Assembly (NCBI GenBank): GCA_044507695.1
Contig: JBIQJD010000001.1
Location: 277,820 to 341,819, forward strand
Origin: JBIQJD01 sp044507695
Lineage (GTDB): Bacteria; Bacteroidota; Ignavibacteria; Ignavibacteriales; Ignavibacteriaceae
DNA: 64,000 nucleotides
Reading direction: 5' to 3'
A program made the translations under genes and the position numbers. The notes under the pieces were generated by a model. That model made no database searches. It saw only the letters and a list, made by a program, of their open reading frames with translations, and was not told where the DNA came from. Positions 28,197-38,975 of this stretch are shown in pieces (position 1 is the stretch's first letter; each line of letters starts with the position of its first letter).

Positions 28197-28673
28197 ATGG
28201 AAGCGTTGGAAATGTTATCCTTTCAATATGAGCTTACAAAAAGCTCAAGAAATGTGCTGCTTGAATTTTGTTCAAAAATAAAAAATGAAGAACTGAACCA
28301 TGTGTTTGAAAATTTTGGCAGAGGCAGCATAAGAAATATTCTTGTTCATATTTCTGATACATATTATTACTGGCTAAACGAGTTTGCGCAGAATTTGAAA
28401 CCGGATTTTCAACCAGCGGAAAGTTATTCAGGCATTGATGAAATCAGAAATTATTTTGATGATACTGATAAAATGGTTTTGCAGTTTCTTGGAAAATTCA
28501 GGAATGATTTTACAAAGCAGATTACCGGAATTGCACTTGGAAAAGAAATTCATGCAACTCCTTTAAAATTATTTACTCACGTAATTACACATGAATACCA
28601 TCATAAAGGACAAATACTTTCAATGGGAAGACATTTAGATTATACTCCACCTGATACCGATGCTTTAAGATAG
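28197..28673 (+). CDS. DinB-family putative metal-dependent protein
   Basis: 158 residues of predicted four-helix bundle. The three DinB metal histidines appear as H in NILVHISDTYYYW and the HEYHHKGQ motif near the C-terminus. DinB/DfsB proteins include thiol-dependent S-transferases (bacillithiol or mycothiol); whether this one uses a thiol cofactor is not shown. The ribosome-binding site is TGGAGAATTT, partly within the stop region of the upstream transporter gene. Confidence 0.85.
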   Translation: MEALEMLSFQYELTKSSRNVLLEFCSKIKNEELNHVFENFGRGSIRNILVHISDTYYYWLNEFAQNLKPDFQPAESYSGIDEIRNYFDDTDKMVLQFLGKFRNDFTKQITGIALGKEIHATPLKLFTHVITHEYHHKGQILSMGRHLDYTPPDTDALR

Positions 28674-28791
28674 AAGGTTGTTGGAGGTATTTCTGTGTAT
28701 GAAAAGCCTTAAGTATTTTTCCTGCAGAACAATTTTAAACCAAAACATGTTATCAATTGACTAATATTATACTTAACAAAACGGTTTCCAA

Positions 28792-31563
28792 ATGAAGAAA
28801 ATTACTGCATTTCTTTTTCTGTTTTTTCTGATAAATATAAATTCTCTTTCACAATCCGTTAGTGTTAGGGGAACGGCAATTGATTCAATCTCCGGTACTC
28901 CGCTGATATCGGCAAATGTTATCTTAAAAAATTTAGCTGATTCAACCATAAGGGGAACTGCTGCAAATAATAATGGTGAATTTTATTTCCCTTCCGTAAA
29001 ACCAGGCAGATATAGATTAACAATAAGTTTTATCGGCTATAAAAAATTTGAGAATGAATTTAATGTTCAGAACAGATCAATAGATTTTGAGAAGATATAT
29101 TTATCTCCCGAAGAAGTTGAAACTGAAGAAGTTGAAGTTATTGGTACTCTTCCTCCGGTAGTTCAAAATAGTGATACAACAGAATTCCATGCTGATGCGT
29201 TTAAAACAACTACAGATGCTGATGCAGAAGCACTGGTTTCTAAAATGCCCGGAATTACAGTGCAGGATGGAAAGGTGCAGGCTCAGGGTGAAGATGTAAA
29301 AAGAGTATTAGTTGATGGAAAAGAATTTTTTGGTGATGATCCCAATGCTGTGCTGAAAAATGTTCCGGCAGAAATTATAGAAAAAATCCAGGTGTTTGAT
29401 GAGCAAAGTGAGCAGGCACAGTTCACCGGCTTTGATGATGGAAATACAAATAAAACTATAAATATTATTACGCGGATGAGAATAAGGGAAGGAACATTTG
29501 GCAAATTTACCGCAGGGTTTGGAAGTGCAAAAAAATATTTGGCAGGCGGCAGCATAAATTTTTTTAATGATGATCAGCGGATTACAATTCTTTCCCAGAT
29601 CAATAATATTAATGAACAAAACTTTTCCACTGAAGATTTGCTTGGAATAACTGCATCCTCAGGCGGCGGTGGAAGACGCGGCGGCAGAGGCAGCAGGGGA
29701 TTCGGCGGCGGAAATGCTTCTGATTTTCTTGTTAATGTGCGCAATGGAATATCAACTACAAAATCATTTGGAATTAATTACGCAAATAAATGGAATGATA
29801 ATATTGAATTAACTTCCAGTTATTTCTTCAATCTTTCTGATAATGATGCTGAATCTCAAATTCAGCGTGAGTATTTTCTTTCTGCAAATGCAGTCCAGAA
29901 TTATTCTGAACAGAATTTCTCTTCCTCACAAAATATCAATCATAGATTTAACATGCGCTTTGAAATGCAGTTTGATTCATTGAACTCAATTATATTCAGA
30001 CCACGGTTATCTGCACAGACAAATGAAGGCGCAAGTTCATTATTTGGATTGACAACTGCAGATCAGTTCAATCTTAACAGTATAATGAATTTATTCAATT
30101 CTGATTTATCAGCTTTAAACGGTTCTGCAGATTTATTATACCGCCACCGCTTTGAAACCCGCGGCAGAACTATTTCAATCAGTTTGAATTCATCTTATAA
30201 AAAAAATGATGGTAACAATAAATTATTCTCGGAAAATCTGTTCTTTGATGAAATGACTTCATCGGATACAATTGACCAGCTTTCTGATTTATTTTCGGAA
30301 GGCAGCGGAGGTTCTGCAAATGTTGTATATACGGAGCCGCTTGGTGAAAACAGCATGATACAATTGAACAGCAGATTTTCAATTTCTAAAGATGAAAGTG
30401 ATCAAAGAACTTTCTCAAATGATTTTATTTCAGGCTATAATGATTTAGACACTTTATTGAGCAGTCTTGCTGAAAAAAAATATAATTCACAAAATTATGG
30501 AATCGGTTATCGTTTTCAGGAAAGCGGCTTATCCATCAACGCAAATCTGAATTATAATCTTGCATCGCTGAACAGCGAGCAGACATTTCCGCGCAGCTTT
30601 ACAATTAACAAAAATTTTAATTCTGTTCTTCCATCTTTTATGTTGCGCTATAATTTTACAAGAGACAAAAATATCAGAATTAATTACAGGACAAATAACA
30701 ACGATCCTTCTGTGAATCAGCTTCAGAACGTATTAAATAATTCCAATCCCGTACAATTACGCATCGGTAATCCGGATCTTAAACAGGATTACAGGCATTC
30801 GTTGTTCATAAGATATTCTGAAATGGATATGGAAACTCTTCATTCAATTTTTGTAATGCTTAGTTCAACTTTTACAAATAATTATATTGGAAACAACACG
30901 TTCATTGCTTCAAATGATACAATTGTTTATGACGGAATTGAATTAAACAGGGGAACACAGATAACGCGTCCGCAGAATCTTGATGGATATTTTAATCTTC
31001 GTTCTTTCATAACTTACAGTTTTCCGTTCGCATTCATCAAATCAAATATCAATTTGAATTTATCCGGCGGATATGTAAGAACGCCGGGAGTGGTTAATAA
31101 TCAAACGGGATATTCAAATTCCTCCACATTCGGGCTTGGAATTGTAATAAGCAGTAATTTCAGCAGAGATCTTGATTTTACAATTTCAACGCAATCAAAT
31201 TATTCTGATGTTAAAAGTTCACTCAGAGAAAGTTCAAACAGAAATTATCTTACTCAAAATTCAAGGATTAGATTTTACTGGAAATTTTGGGAAGGCTTTC
31301 TCTTTCAAACTGATTTCAGACATCAATACAACGGTGGTTTGCCGGATGATTATGAAAAAAATTCAATTCAGTGGAATATTAATATTGGCAAAAAGCTTTT
31401 CAGTAATGAAAGCGGGGAATTAAGATTTTCGGTACTTGATATTCTAAATAAGGATACAAACATCAGGCGTGAAACAACGGATTTGTATATTGAAGATACC
31501 CGGTCCAATGTTTTAGGCAGATATTTTATTCTTTCATTCATTTACAATTTAAGAGCATTTTAA
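28792..31563 (+). CDS. TonB-receptor-like outer-membrane beta-barrel protein
   Basis: 923 residues. Signal peptide 1-20 (ends SLSQS). Residues about 22-110 form a carboxypeptidase-regulatory-like beta domain (VRGTAIDSISGTPLISANV). A plug-like domain follows with PPVVQNSDTTEFHADAF and LVDGKEFFGDDPNAVLKN. The rest is a 600-residue beta-barrel with many aromatic strands and no TonB box I can identify; this fits the OMP_b-brl_3 group of Bacteroidetes. Residues near 290-310 are a glycine/arginine-rich loop. Such proteins are linked to import or surface structure, unspecified here. tonB is at 42.9 kb. Confidence 0.85.
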   Translation: MKKITAFLFLFFLININSLSQSVSVRGTAIDSISGTPLISANVILKNLADSTIRGTAANNNGEFYFPSVKPGRYRLTISFIGYKKFENEFNVQNRSIDFEKIYLSPEEVETEEVEVIGTLPPVVQNSDTTEFHADAFKTTTDADAEALVSKMPGITVQDGKVQAQGEDVKRVLVDGKEFFGDDPNAVLKNVPAEIIEKIQVFDEQSEQAQFTGFDDGNTNKTINIITRMRIREGTFGKFTAGFGSAKKYLAGGSINFFNDDQRITILSQINNINEQNFSTEDLLGITASSGGGGRRGGRGSRGFGGGNASDFLVNVRNGISTTKSFGINYANKWNDNIELTSSYFFNLSDNDAESQIQREYFLSANAVQNYSEQNFSSSQNINHRFNMRFEMQFDSLNSIIFRPRLSAQTNEGASSLFGLTTADQFNLNSIMNLFNSDLSALNGSADLLYRHRFETRGRTISISLNSSYKKNDGNNKLFSENLFFDEMTSSDTIDQLSDLFSEGSGGSANVVYTEPLGENSMIQLNSRFSISKDESDQRTFSNDFISGYNDLDTLLSSLAEKKYNSQNYGIGYRFQESGLSINANLNYNLASLNSEQTFPRSFTINKNFNSVLPSFMLRYNFTRDKNIRINYRTNNNDPSVNQLQNVLNNSNPVQLRIGNPDLKQDYRHSLFIRYSEMDMETLHSIFVMLSSTFTNNYIGNNTFIASNDTIVYDGIELNRGTQITRPQNLDGYFNLRSFITYSFPFAFIKSNINLNLSGGYVRTPGVVNNQTGYSNSSTFGLGIVISSNFSRDLDFTISTQSNYSDVKSSLRESSNRNYLTQNSRIRFYWKFWEGFLFQTDFRHQYNGGLPDDYEKNSIQWNINIGKKLFSNESGELRFSVLDILNKDTNIRRETTDLYIEDTRSNVLGRYFILSFIYNLRAF

Positions 31564-31698
31564 GCTGAATTTCAAAATATTCTGCAAATAAAAAACAATT
31601 TATCGGTAGATTACTGTTGAATTATAAATCAGTTTACAAAAACGGGATTAAATCTTATATAGAACATAATCTATTTTAACAATACACATCTGTTTATT

Positions 31699-31729
31699 TT
31701 TGATTTTTCCGCACCCCTCCCTATATTTG
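31699..31729 (+). promoter_or_regulatory. Bacteroidetes-type promoter-like site before asnS
   Basis: TTTG at 31699-31702, a 19-base spacer and TATATTTG at 31722-31729 match the -33/-7 pattern exactly. The site is about 31 bases before the asnS start. It lies in an otherwise empty 197-base gap. Confidence 0.55.
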
Positions 31730-31760
31730 AACTCGATTTTTATAAATATTCTCTACTCTT

Positions 31761-33056
31761 ATGCAGAAAATTAACATCAAGGATTTATCAGGATACGTTG
31801 ATCAGGAAGTAAGTTTAAAAGGATGGCTTTATAACAAAAGATCAAGTGGAAAAATAAAATTTATTGTACTCAGAGACGGGACCGGATATCTTCAATGTGT
31901 ATATTTTAAGGGGAATGTAACACCCGAAGTTTTTGAAACCGCTGACCGGCTTGGCCAGGAATCTGCAATTGAAGTTACAGGGAAAGTAAAAAAAGAGCCA
32001 CGTGCACCAGGCGGATTTGAACTTGATGCAACAGGACTTCAGGTGATTCACGAAGCGCATGATTACCCGATTACCCCAAAAGAACATGGTATAGAATTTC
32101 TGATGGATAACCGCCATCTTTGGCTTAGATCCAGCAAACAGGTTGCAATTCTTAAAATCCGTCATAGAATCGTTAAAGCAATTCGTGATTTTTTTGATGA
32201 CAGAGGCTTTGTTTTGATGGACCCGCCGATTTTAACTCCGGCAGCATGTGAAGGTACTTCAACGCTTTTTGAAACAGAGTATTTTGATTTAGGAAAAGCT
32301 TATTTAACCCAATCCGGTCAGCTTTATGCTGAAGCCGGCGCAATGGCATTGGGAAAAGTTTATACTTTTGGTCCAACTTTCAGAGCTGAAAAATCGAAAA
32401 CAAGAAGACATCTGACTGAATTCTGGATGTGTGAACCTGAAGTAGCTTTTAATGATTTGAATGATAATATGGATCTTGCTGAGGAATTTCTTGAATATGT
32501 TGTGCAGACAGTAATTTCAGAAAAAGAAGAAGAATTAAAAATATTAGAAAGAGATGTAACATTATTAAAAAATGTTAAACGACCTTTGCCAAGAATAAGT
32601 TATGATGAAGCAGTTGAAATTCTTAAGAACAACGGAATTGATTTTGAATACGGAAATGATTTTGGCGGAACGGATGAAACAATTATCTCAAGCCAGTTTG
32701 ATAGACCTGTAATGGTACATCGTTATCCTGCAGATGTAAAAGCATTCTATATGAAACGTGATCCGGAAAATGAAAAATTTGCTCTTGCAGTTGATGTACT
32801 TGCACCTGAAGGTTATGGTGAAATAATTGGCGGAAGCCAGCGTGAGGATAATTTTGAACTTCTGCTTAGCAGAATAAAAGAACATAATCTTCCGCAGGAA
32901 GCCTTTGAATGGTATCTCGATCTCAGAAGATTCGGCTCAGTGCCGCATTCCGGCTTTGGACTCGGGCTTGAAAGAACAGTCGGCTGGATTTGCGGACTTG
33001 AACATGTGAGGGAAACAATTCCATTCCCAAGAATGATATACAGGAATACTCCTTAA
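31761..33056 (+). CDS. asnS: Asparaginyl-tRNA synthetase
   Basis: 431 residues, class IIb. An N-terminal OB-fold anticodon domain (1-105) is followed by the class II core: [14 protein letters not shown], motif 2 [21 protein letters not shown] and motif 3 [15 protein letters not shown]. The FWMCEPE stretch and the [12 protein letters not shown] segment match the asparaginyl enzymes of the Thermus/archaeal type rather than aspartyl ones. Direct charging of tRNA(Asn) is therefore expected. nuoJ follows after 59 bases. Confidence 0.93.
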   Translation: MQKINIKDLSGYVDQEVSLKGWLYNKRSSGKIKFIVLRDGTGYLQCVYFKGNVTPEVFETADRLGQESAIEVTGKVKKEPRAPGGFELDATGLQVIHEAHDYPITPKEHGIEFLMDNRHLWLRSSKQVAILKIRHRIVKAIRDFFDDRGFVLMDPPILTPAACEGTSTLFETEYFDLGKAYLTQSGQLYAEAGAMALGKVYTFGPTFRAEKSKTRRHLTEFWMCEPEVAFNDLNDNMDLAEEFLEYVVQTVISEKEEELKILERDVTLLKNVKRPLPRISYDEAVEILKNNGIDFEYGNDFGGTDETIISSQFDRPVMVHRYPADVKAFYMKRDPENEKFALAVDVLAPEGYGEIIGGSQREDNFELLLSRIKEHNLPQEAFEWYLDLRRFGSVPHSGFGLGLERTVGWICGLEHVRETIPFPRMIYRNTP

Positions 33057-33115
33057 TCATTTGGTGAAAAATTTCACTTTAGGGAATTTCTTTTTTTAAC
33101 ACAGCTAAATTTTTT

Positions 33116-33625
33116 ATGTCATTAGAATTAATACTTTTTATCGTATTTGCCGGTGTTGCAGCCGCATCATCCGTTTTGATGATTACACGAAGCAACCCGG
33201 TTATAAGTGCGCTTTTTCTCATTCTTAATATGGGAGCGCTCGCAGGAATTTACCTGCTTTTGAATGCGCAATTTATTGCCGTTGTTCAGGTAATTGTTTA
33301 CGCCGGTGCAATTATGGTACTTTTCCTCTTCGTAATCATGCTGCTTCGCCCCGGCCATGAAAAACTTTTTGAAACAAAAGGAATTAAGACATTCGCATTT
33401 GCATTGGCAATTCTTGTTTTTATTCAGTTTGCTTACATGATATTTTTTGCCGCTCCTTCAGATTCACTTAATCCTGAAGTTGCTGCAAGTATTAAAGCCG
33501 GCACAGTTGAATCCATCGGCAGGGAACTATACACAAATTATATTTTACCATTTGAAGCCGCAGGTTATTTACTTCTTGCAGCAACAATTGGTGCATTGGT
33601 TTTAGCTAAAAAGAAATTTCAATAA
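33116..33625 (+). CDS. nuoJ: NADH-quinone oxidoreductase subunit J
   Basis: 169 residues with five membrane segments. The conserved third helix region [22 protein letters not shown] is clear. NuoJ is a membrane-arm subunit at the junction of complex I that helps couple quinone reduction to proton movement. It begins a cluster of membrane-arm genes (J, K, L, M, N) without nuoA-I. nuoK follows after 4 bases. Confidence 0.93.
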   Translation: MSLELILFIVFAGVAAASSVLMITRSNPVISALFLILNMGALAGIYLLLNAQFIAVVQVIVYAGAIMVLFLFVIMLLRPGHEKLFETKGIKTFAFALAILVFIQFAYMIFFAAPSDSLNPEVAASIKAGTVESIGRELYTNYILPFEAAGYLLLAATIGALVLAKKKFQ

Positions 33626-33629
33626 TAAT

Positions 33630-33935
33630 ATGAACATACCAATAGAATATTATCTCATCTTATCCGCCTTCATGTTTGTGGTTGGCGTGGCAGGAGTTTT
33701 AACAAGACGAAATGCAATTGTAGTTTTTATGTCTATTGAACTCATGCTTAATTCAGCGAACCTGAGTCTTGTTGCTTTTTCATCCTTTCTGGGTAATTCA
33801 ATAGGACAATTGTTCGTGTTCTTTGTTATGACAGTAGCAGCAGCAGAAGCAGCAATCGGGCTTGCAATTATAATTGCATTATTCAGAAACAAGCTTACAG
33901 TTAATATTGATGAAATAAATATTCTTAAATGGTAA
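33630..33935 (+). CDS. nuoK: NADH-quinone oxidoreductase subunit K
   Basis: 101 residues, three helices, exactly the usual NuoK length. The two membrane glutamates essential for proton transfer are in FMSIELMLN and in [11 protein letters not shown]. Membrane arm of complex I; same operon as nuoJ and nuoL. Confidence 0.95.
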   Translation: MNIPIEYYLILSAFMFVVGVAGVLTRRNAIVVFMSIELMLNSANLSLVAFSSFLGNSIGQLFVFFVMTVAAAEAAIGLAIIIALFRNKLTVNIDEINILKW

Positions 33936-33976
33936 GATTGCCATTTAAAACTGATTTGAAAAAATAATAATTCAAC

Positions 33977-35920
33977 ATGATTCAACTAATACATCTAACA
34001 GTTATTCTTCCGCTAATCGGATTTCTCATTAATGGAATTTTCGGCAGTAGAATAAAAAATGAAAAAGTAATCGGCACAATAGGCAGTGGAGTTATTGGCT
34101 TATCCTTCTTAATTGTTGCAGGTGCCTTTTTTGAAACTATCGCTTTGCCTGTTGAACAGAGACAAAATATTGTAACACTCTTTACCTGGTTAAATGTTGG
34201 CGGTCTTGATGTTTCTTTTTCATACCAGGTAGATCAGCTTTCCCTTGTAATGGCATTGATTGTAACCGGAGTTGGCTTCATCATTCATGTTTATTCAATC
34301 GGTTACATGCACGGTGATAAAAGTTTCTGGAGATTCTTTGCATACCTCAACCTTTTCATCTTCGCAATGATGAACCTTATTCTAGGTGATAATTTTGTTC
34401 TCCTGTTTCTTGGCTGGGAAGGCGTTGGATTATGTTCTTACCTGCTAATTGGTTTCTGGTATGATAGAAAATTTGAAAAGAGCACAACGAGTGATGCTGC
34501 TAAAAAAGCATTTGTAGTTAACAGAATCGGAGATTTTGGATTTCTGCTCGGCATGTTTCTGATCTATATGACATTCGGCAGTTTGAATTTTAATGAAGTT
34601 TTCACGAGAGCGGCAGCATTCGGAGTTGATGAATCAATTTTTAATTACATAGCATTATTTTTATTTATTGGTGCAACCGGAAAATCAGCACAGATACCAT
34701 TATTTGTATGGCTGCCTGATGCAATGGCAGGCCCTACGCCGGTTTCTGCGCTTATACATGCAGCAACAATGGTTACTGCCGGAGTTTATATGGTTGCAAG
34801 ATGTTCAATCATTTTTGCTTCTGCTCCGGCTATATTAACAGTTATTGCTGTTATTGGTTTACTTACCGCAATATTTGCAGCAACAATTGGCCTGGTACAA
34901 AATGATATTAAAAAAGTTCTTGCGTATTCAACTGTAAGCCAGCTCGGATATATGTTCCTTGCTCTTGGCGTTGGCGCTTTTACAGCAGGAATTTTTCACG
35001 TGATGACCCATGCTTTCTTTAAAGCATTACTATTTCTTGGTGCAGGTTCTGTTATTCACGCAATGCATGAACAGCAGGATATTCAGCATTACGGCGGATT
35101 AAAAAAATACATGCCCGTTACTTCAAAAACTTTTCTTATTGCTGCACTCGCAATTTCAGGATTTCCGTTGCTTTCAGGATTTTTTAGCAAGGATGAAATT
35201 CTCTGGTTTGCTTATGCTAACGGCGGATTTTTATACTGGCTATTTGCAGGTTTAACTGCTCTTATAACAGCCTTTTATATGTTCCGCCTTCACACTTTAA
35301 CATTTGAGGGGAAAGAAAGATTCGGGCATAATATTCATCCGCATGAATCACCGAAAGTGATGACAGTTCCATTAATGGTATTAGCAGTACTTTCAATTAT
35401 TGGTGGTTTTATCGGAATTCCCGAAGTGTTTTCAGGTGAGCACGGAAATGTTTTTCACAACTGGCTTGCCCCAATATTCAAAAATGCTGAAAGAAAATTG
35501 GCATTCTTCGGCAGCCATTCTCATCTGGAAGAGATTTTATTGATGACAATCTCAACTGTTGGCGCAATTGCGTCAATTTTATTCGCCCGGTATGTTTATC
35601 TGAAGAAACCGGAAATTGCAGAAAACGCATCCAAAAAATTCAAGAGCCTTTATAACCTGTTGTGGAATAAATATTTTGTTGATGAGATTTATGATGCCGC
35701 AGTTGTTAATCCAATTAAAAAAACCTCTGAATCTTTTCTCTGGAAAATTGCTGATGCAAAAATTATTGATGGCCTCGTTAATGGAACAGCTTCATTAATC
35801 GGTGTTATTTCCTCGGGCATTAGAAAAATTCAAACCGGAGTTGCACAACTTTACGCAATTGCAATGATGGTAGGAATTGCCGCTGCTCTCTTTTGGGTGA
35901 TACTAAGTTTAGGAAAATAA
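33977..35920 (+). CDS. nuoL: NADH-quinone oxidoreductase subunit L
   Basis: 647 residues with about 16 membrane segments. Antiporter-like core motifs are present: GWEGVGLCSYLLIGFWY (with the conserved Glu), GATGKSAQIPLFVWLPDAMA (Lys), and PVSALIHAATMVTAGVYM. The C-terminal part should form the long lateral helix characteristic of NuoL. It is the distal proton-pumping unit of complex I. Confidence 0.96.
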   Translation: MIQLIHLTVILPLIGFLINGIFGSRIKNEKVIGTIGSGVIGLSFLIVAGAFFETIALPVEQRQNIVTLFTWLNVGGLDVSFSYQVDQLSLVMALIVTGVGFIIHVYSIGYMHGDKSFWRFFAYLNLFIFAMMNLILGDNFVLLFLGWEGVGLCSYLLIGFWYDRKFEKSTTSDAAKKAFVVNRIGDFGFLLGMFLIYMTFGSLNFNEVFTRAAAFGVDESIFNYIALFLFIGATGKSAQIPLFVWLPDAMAGPTPVSALIHAATMVTAGVYMVARCSIIFASAPAILTVIAVIGLLTAIFAATIGLVQNDIKKVLAYSTVSQLGYMFLALGVGAFTAGIFHVMTHAFFKALLFLGAGSVIHAMHEQQDIQHYGGLKKYMPVTSKTFLIAALAISGFPLLSGFFSKDEILWFAYANGGFLYWLFAGLTALITAFYMFRLHTLTFEGKERFGHNIHPHESPKVMTVPLMVLAVLSIIGGFIGIPEVFSGEHGNVFHNWLAPIFKNAERKLAFFGSHSHLEEILLMTISTVGAIASILFARYVYLKKPEIAENASKKFKSLYNLLWNKYFVDEIYDAAVVNPIKKTSESFLWKIADAKIIDGLVNGTASLIGVISSGIRKIQTGVAQLYAIAMMVGIAAALFWVILSLGK

Positions 35921-35981
35921 TTTTAGAAATAATTCCTGATGATTTATTAAATAAAAATATCATCAGTAAATAAAATAGAAT

Positions 35982-37514
35982 ATGGAAAATAATAACCTGC
36001 TTACATACCTTTTAATGGTTCCTCTAATCGGTTCCGTTCTTTTATTATTCTTTAATAAGAATAAAGAAAACCTGATCCGTTACTTTGGTGTTTTTATATC
36101 AGCAGTAACATTTATTATTTCACTTATTATTTATTTTGGTTTTGATCCTGAAAACTCCGGTTTTCAATTTGTTCATAAATTCAACTGGATAGAGAATCTT
36201 AATATAAGTTATCATATTGGCATTGATGGAATGTCACTGCTGCTCGTTCTGCTTACAACTTTTATAACTCCGCTTACTTTAATCTCAAGCTGGACGAGTA
36301 TTGAAAAGAAAGTGAAAGAGTTTACTTTTTTCATGCTCATTCTTGAAGCAGGAATGCTTGGAGTATTTATTTCACTTGATCTTTTCCTCTTCTACATTTT
36401 CTGGGAAGCAATGTTAATTCCAATGTATTTCATAATTGGAATCTGGGGCGGGGAACAGCGGATTTATGCTTCAGTTAAGTTTTTTATTTACACAATGTTT
36501 GGCAGCTTGCTTATGCTTGTTGCTATTATCTGGCTTGCGGTTTATGCATCTGCTCCGCTTGGTTATTTCTCAACAAATCTTCTTGAACTTTACAGCGTTG
36601 GACCAACAATTGCAAAAAATATTCAGAACTATATGTTCCTCGCGTTTGCGTTCAGCTTTGCAATTAAAGTTCCATTGTTTCCTTTACACACATGGCTGCC
36701 AGATGCGCACGTACAGGCGCCTACAGCCGGTAGTATAATTCTTGCAGCAGTACTTCTGAAAATGGGAACGTACGGATTGCTGAGATTTTGTCTCCCGTTA
36801 TTTCCTGATGCTGCAATTAATTTTGCTCCAACGATCTCTGTTTTAGCTGTAATCGGAATTATCTACGGCGCTCTTGTTGCAATGGTCCAGAAGGATATGA
36901 AAAAACTTGTTGCGTATTCCTCCGTGGCACACCTTGGATTTGTGGTTCTTGGTATTTTTGCCATGACCCAGGAGGCTGTTCAAGGCGCAGTTATTCAAAT
37001 GATAAATCATGGTTTATCAACAGGGGCACTATTCTTTTTAGTTGGTGTTATTTATGAAAGAACACACACACGTGAGATTGCTGATTATGGCGGCATTGCT
37101 AAGATAGTTCCGGTTTATGCAGTCGCGCTGCTTGTTGCTTCTCTATCATCAATTGGATTGCCGGGATTAAATGGTTTTGTTGGCGAATTTCTTATTCTGT
37201 TAGGATCGTTTAAATCTCCAATTCTTGATAATTGGTGGTTTACGGTATTTGCAACTTCAGGAGTTATTTTTGCCGCAGTTTATTTATTGTGGATGTATCA
37301 GCGCATTGTTTTTGGTGAATATAAAGGAAGCGCTAAACTTTCACAGCTTACAGATATGAATAAGAGAGAAACGTTTGTTATGGCAGCGTTATTAATTTTT
37401 ATTGTGTGGATAGGAATTTATCCTTCAACATTCCTTAAAGTTTCTGAAAAATCCACAGCTAAAATTATTGAACAGGTTATCTCACCAAAACAATTAACGG
37501 AAATAAATAAATAA
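35982..37514 (+). CDS. nuoM: NADH-quinone oxidoreductase subunit M
   Basis: 510 residues with about 14 membrane segments. FYIFWEAMLIPMYFIIGIWG carries the essential Glu, KVPLFPLHTWLPDAHVQAPT the Lys, and VAMVQKDMKKLVAYSSVAHLG the third conserved region. Proton-pumping antiporter-like subunit of complex I. The stop codon is directly followed by the GTG of the next gene. Confidence 0.96.
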   Translation: MENNNLLTYLLMVPLIGSVLLLFFNKNKENLIRYFGVFISAVTFIISLIIYFGFDPENSGFQFVHKFNWIENLNISYHIGIDGMSLLLVLLTTFITPLTLISSWTSIEKKVKEFTFFMLILEAGMLGVFISLDLFLFYIFWEAMLIPMYFIIGIWGGEQRIYASVKFFIYTMFGSLLMLVAIIWLAVYASAPLGYFSTNLLELYSVGPTIAKNIQNYMFLAFAFSFAIKVPLFPLHTWLPDAHVQAPTAGSIILAAVLLKMGTYGLLRFCLPLFPDAAINFAPTISVLAVIGIIYGALVAMVQKDMKKLVAYSSVAHLGFVVLGIFAMTQEAVQGAVIQMINHGLSTGALFFLVGVIYERTHTREIADYGGIAKIVPVYAVALLVASLSSIGLPGLNGFVGEFLILLGSFKSPILDNWWFTVFATSGVIFAAVYLLWMYQRIVFGEYKGSAKLSQLTDMNKRETFVMAALLIFIVWIGIYPSTFLKVSEKSTAKIIEQVISPKQLTEINK

Positions 37515-38969
37515 GTGTTGTTTAACGGATCAAAATATCTCTTATCAATTCTGCTGCTGATAGTTTTTTTCTTCAGTTCGGATATCTCTGCATCATCCTC
37601 TGTTGATTTTCAAAACTCCGGCGCCGCTGCAGATACTTTATCTGTTGGACCTGATCAAACAACAACAGAACATACGCTGCCTGATCCGGTGATGGTGATT
37701 CCGTTTGTTGTGCTTTTATTGATGATTGCAACCGGCCCGTTGTTCTATAAACATTTCTGGGAACATCATTACCCAAAAATTTCAATTGCATTAGGCCTGG
37801 TTACTGTATTTTATTATTTATTTTTTCTTCAGGATACACACAGCCTGGTTCATACATTAGCTGAGTACTTATCTTTTATTGCATTATTAAGTTCACTGTT
37901 TGTTGCTTCCGGCGGAATACACATCAATGTTGATAAAAAAGCCACTCCGATTGTTAATGTAGGATTTCTTCTATTCGGAGCAATTATCTCAAACATTATA
38001 GGAACTACCGGCGCATCAATGCTATTGATAAGACCTTATATCAAGATTAATAAAAACAGAATTTCACCATATCATATCATCTTCTTCATTTTTATTGTAA
38101 GCAACATTGGCGGTGCATTAACACCAATTGGTGATCCGCCGTTGTTTCTTGGTTTTCTTAGAGGTATTCCTTTTTTCTGGGTGATACAAAATGTTTGGTA
38201 CATCTGGCTTCCTGCAACAATCCTTGTACTTATTGTTTTTTATTTTCTTGATTCAAAAAACAAAAAAGGCGAAGGAGTTAAGGCTGAATATACAGGCAAA
38301 ATTGAATTCAAAGGTGGGAAGAACCTATTATATCTGCTCGTAATTTTAATATCTGTATTTATCGATCCCGCTGTAATTAGCTGGGTACCAAGCCTTTCAC
38401 CTCTGCCGTTAGGCATCCGTGAAATAATTATGTTCTCTGTAGTTTTTCTCTCGTATAAAACTGCTGATGAAAAAATTCTTCGTTCAAATGAATTTGATTT
38501 TGAGCCAATTAAAGAAGTGGCATTCCTGTTTGTTGGAATTTTTGCAACAATGATTCCTGCTCTTCAATTAATTGCGCATGAGGCAAATGTGCTTGGAGAT
38601 AAATTGAATGCGGGAGTTTTTTATTGGGCTACAGGATTGCTTTCAGGATTTTTAGATAACGCTCCAACATATCTTAATTTCTTAAGTGCAGCAATGGGTA
38701 AATACAATTTGGATGTGAATGTTCAATCACAGGTAGCTGAATTTGTTGTGCATGATGAAATTTATCTCATTGCAATTTCTGTTGCTGCAGTATTCTTTGG
38801 TGCGCTTACATACATTGGCAACGGACCGAACTTCATGGTAAAATCGATCAGTGAGAGAGCGGGAATTGAGATGCCGAGTTTTTTCAGTTACCTTGTTAAA
38901 TATTCTATCCCGGTTTTAATTCCCATATTTACAGTAATATGGTTATTATTTTTCATGGGTAAAGGATAA
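37515..38969 (+). CDS. NhaD-like sodium/proton antiporter inside the nuo operon
   Basis: 484 residues. A signal-like hydrophobic N-terminus (to about residue 24) precedes a spacer and about 11-12 membrane segments. GGALTPIGDPPLFLGFLRG and GLLSGFLDNAPTYLNF are the paired motifs of the ion-transporter superfamily that includes NhaD and ArsB; the Bacteroidetes members of this branch are annotated as Na+/H+ antiporters. The GTG start lies directly after the nuoM stop, so translation is likely coupled. A NhaD gene among complex I genes is known in Rhodothermus marinus, which supports a functional link to ion coupling. Confidence 0.83.
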   Translation: MLFNGSKYLLSILLLIVFFFSSDISASSSVDFQNSGAAADTLSVGPDQTTTEHTLPDPVMVIPFVVLLLMIATGPLFYKHFWEHHYPKISIALGLVTVFYYLFFLQDTHSLVHTLAEYLSFIALLSSLFVASGGIHINVDKKATPIVNVGFLLFGAIISNIIGTTGASMLLIRPYIKINKNRISPYHIIFFIFIVSNIGGALTPIGDPPLFLGFLRGIPFFWVIQNVWYIWLPATILVLIVFYFLDSKNKKGEGVKAEYTGKIEFKGGKNLLYLLVILISVFIDPAVISWVPSLSPLPLGIREIIMFSVVFLSYKTADEKILRSNEFDFEPIKEVAFLFVGIFATMIPALQLIAHEANVLGDKLNAGVFYWATGLLSGFLDNAPTYLNFLSAAMGKYNLDVNVQSQVAEFVVHDEIYLIAISVAAVFFGALTYIGNGPNFMVKSISERAGIEMPSFFSYLVKYSIPVLIPIFTVIWLLFFMGKG

Positions 38970-38975
38970 AATTCA

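Noticed and set aside
28696..28770. A 21-codon frame after a GGAGG before the TonB-receptor-like gene
   Set aside because: The ribosome-binding site is too far from its ATG and the product has no recognisable pattern; treated as leader.
33167..36738. Open frames on the other strand inside the nuo genes
   Set aside because: They are shadows of conserved membrane proteins and have no ribosome-binding sites or homologous pattern.
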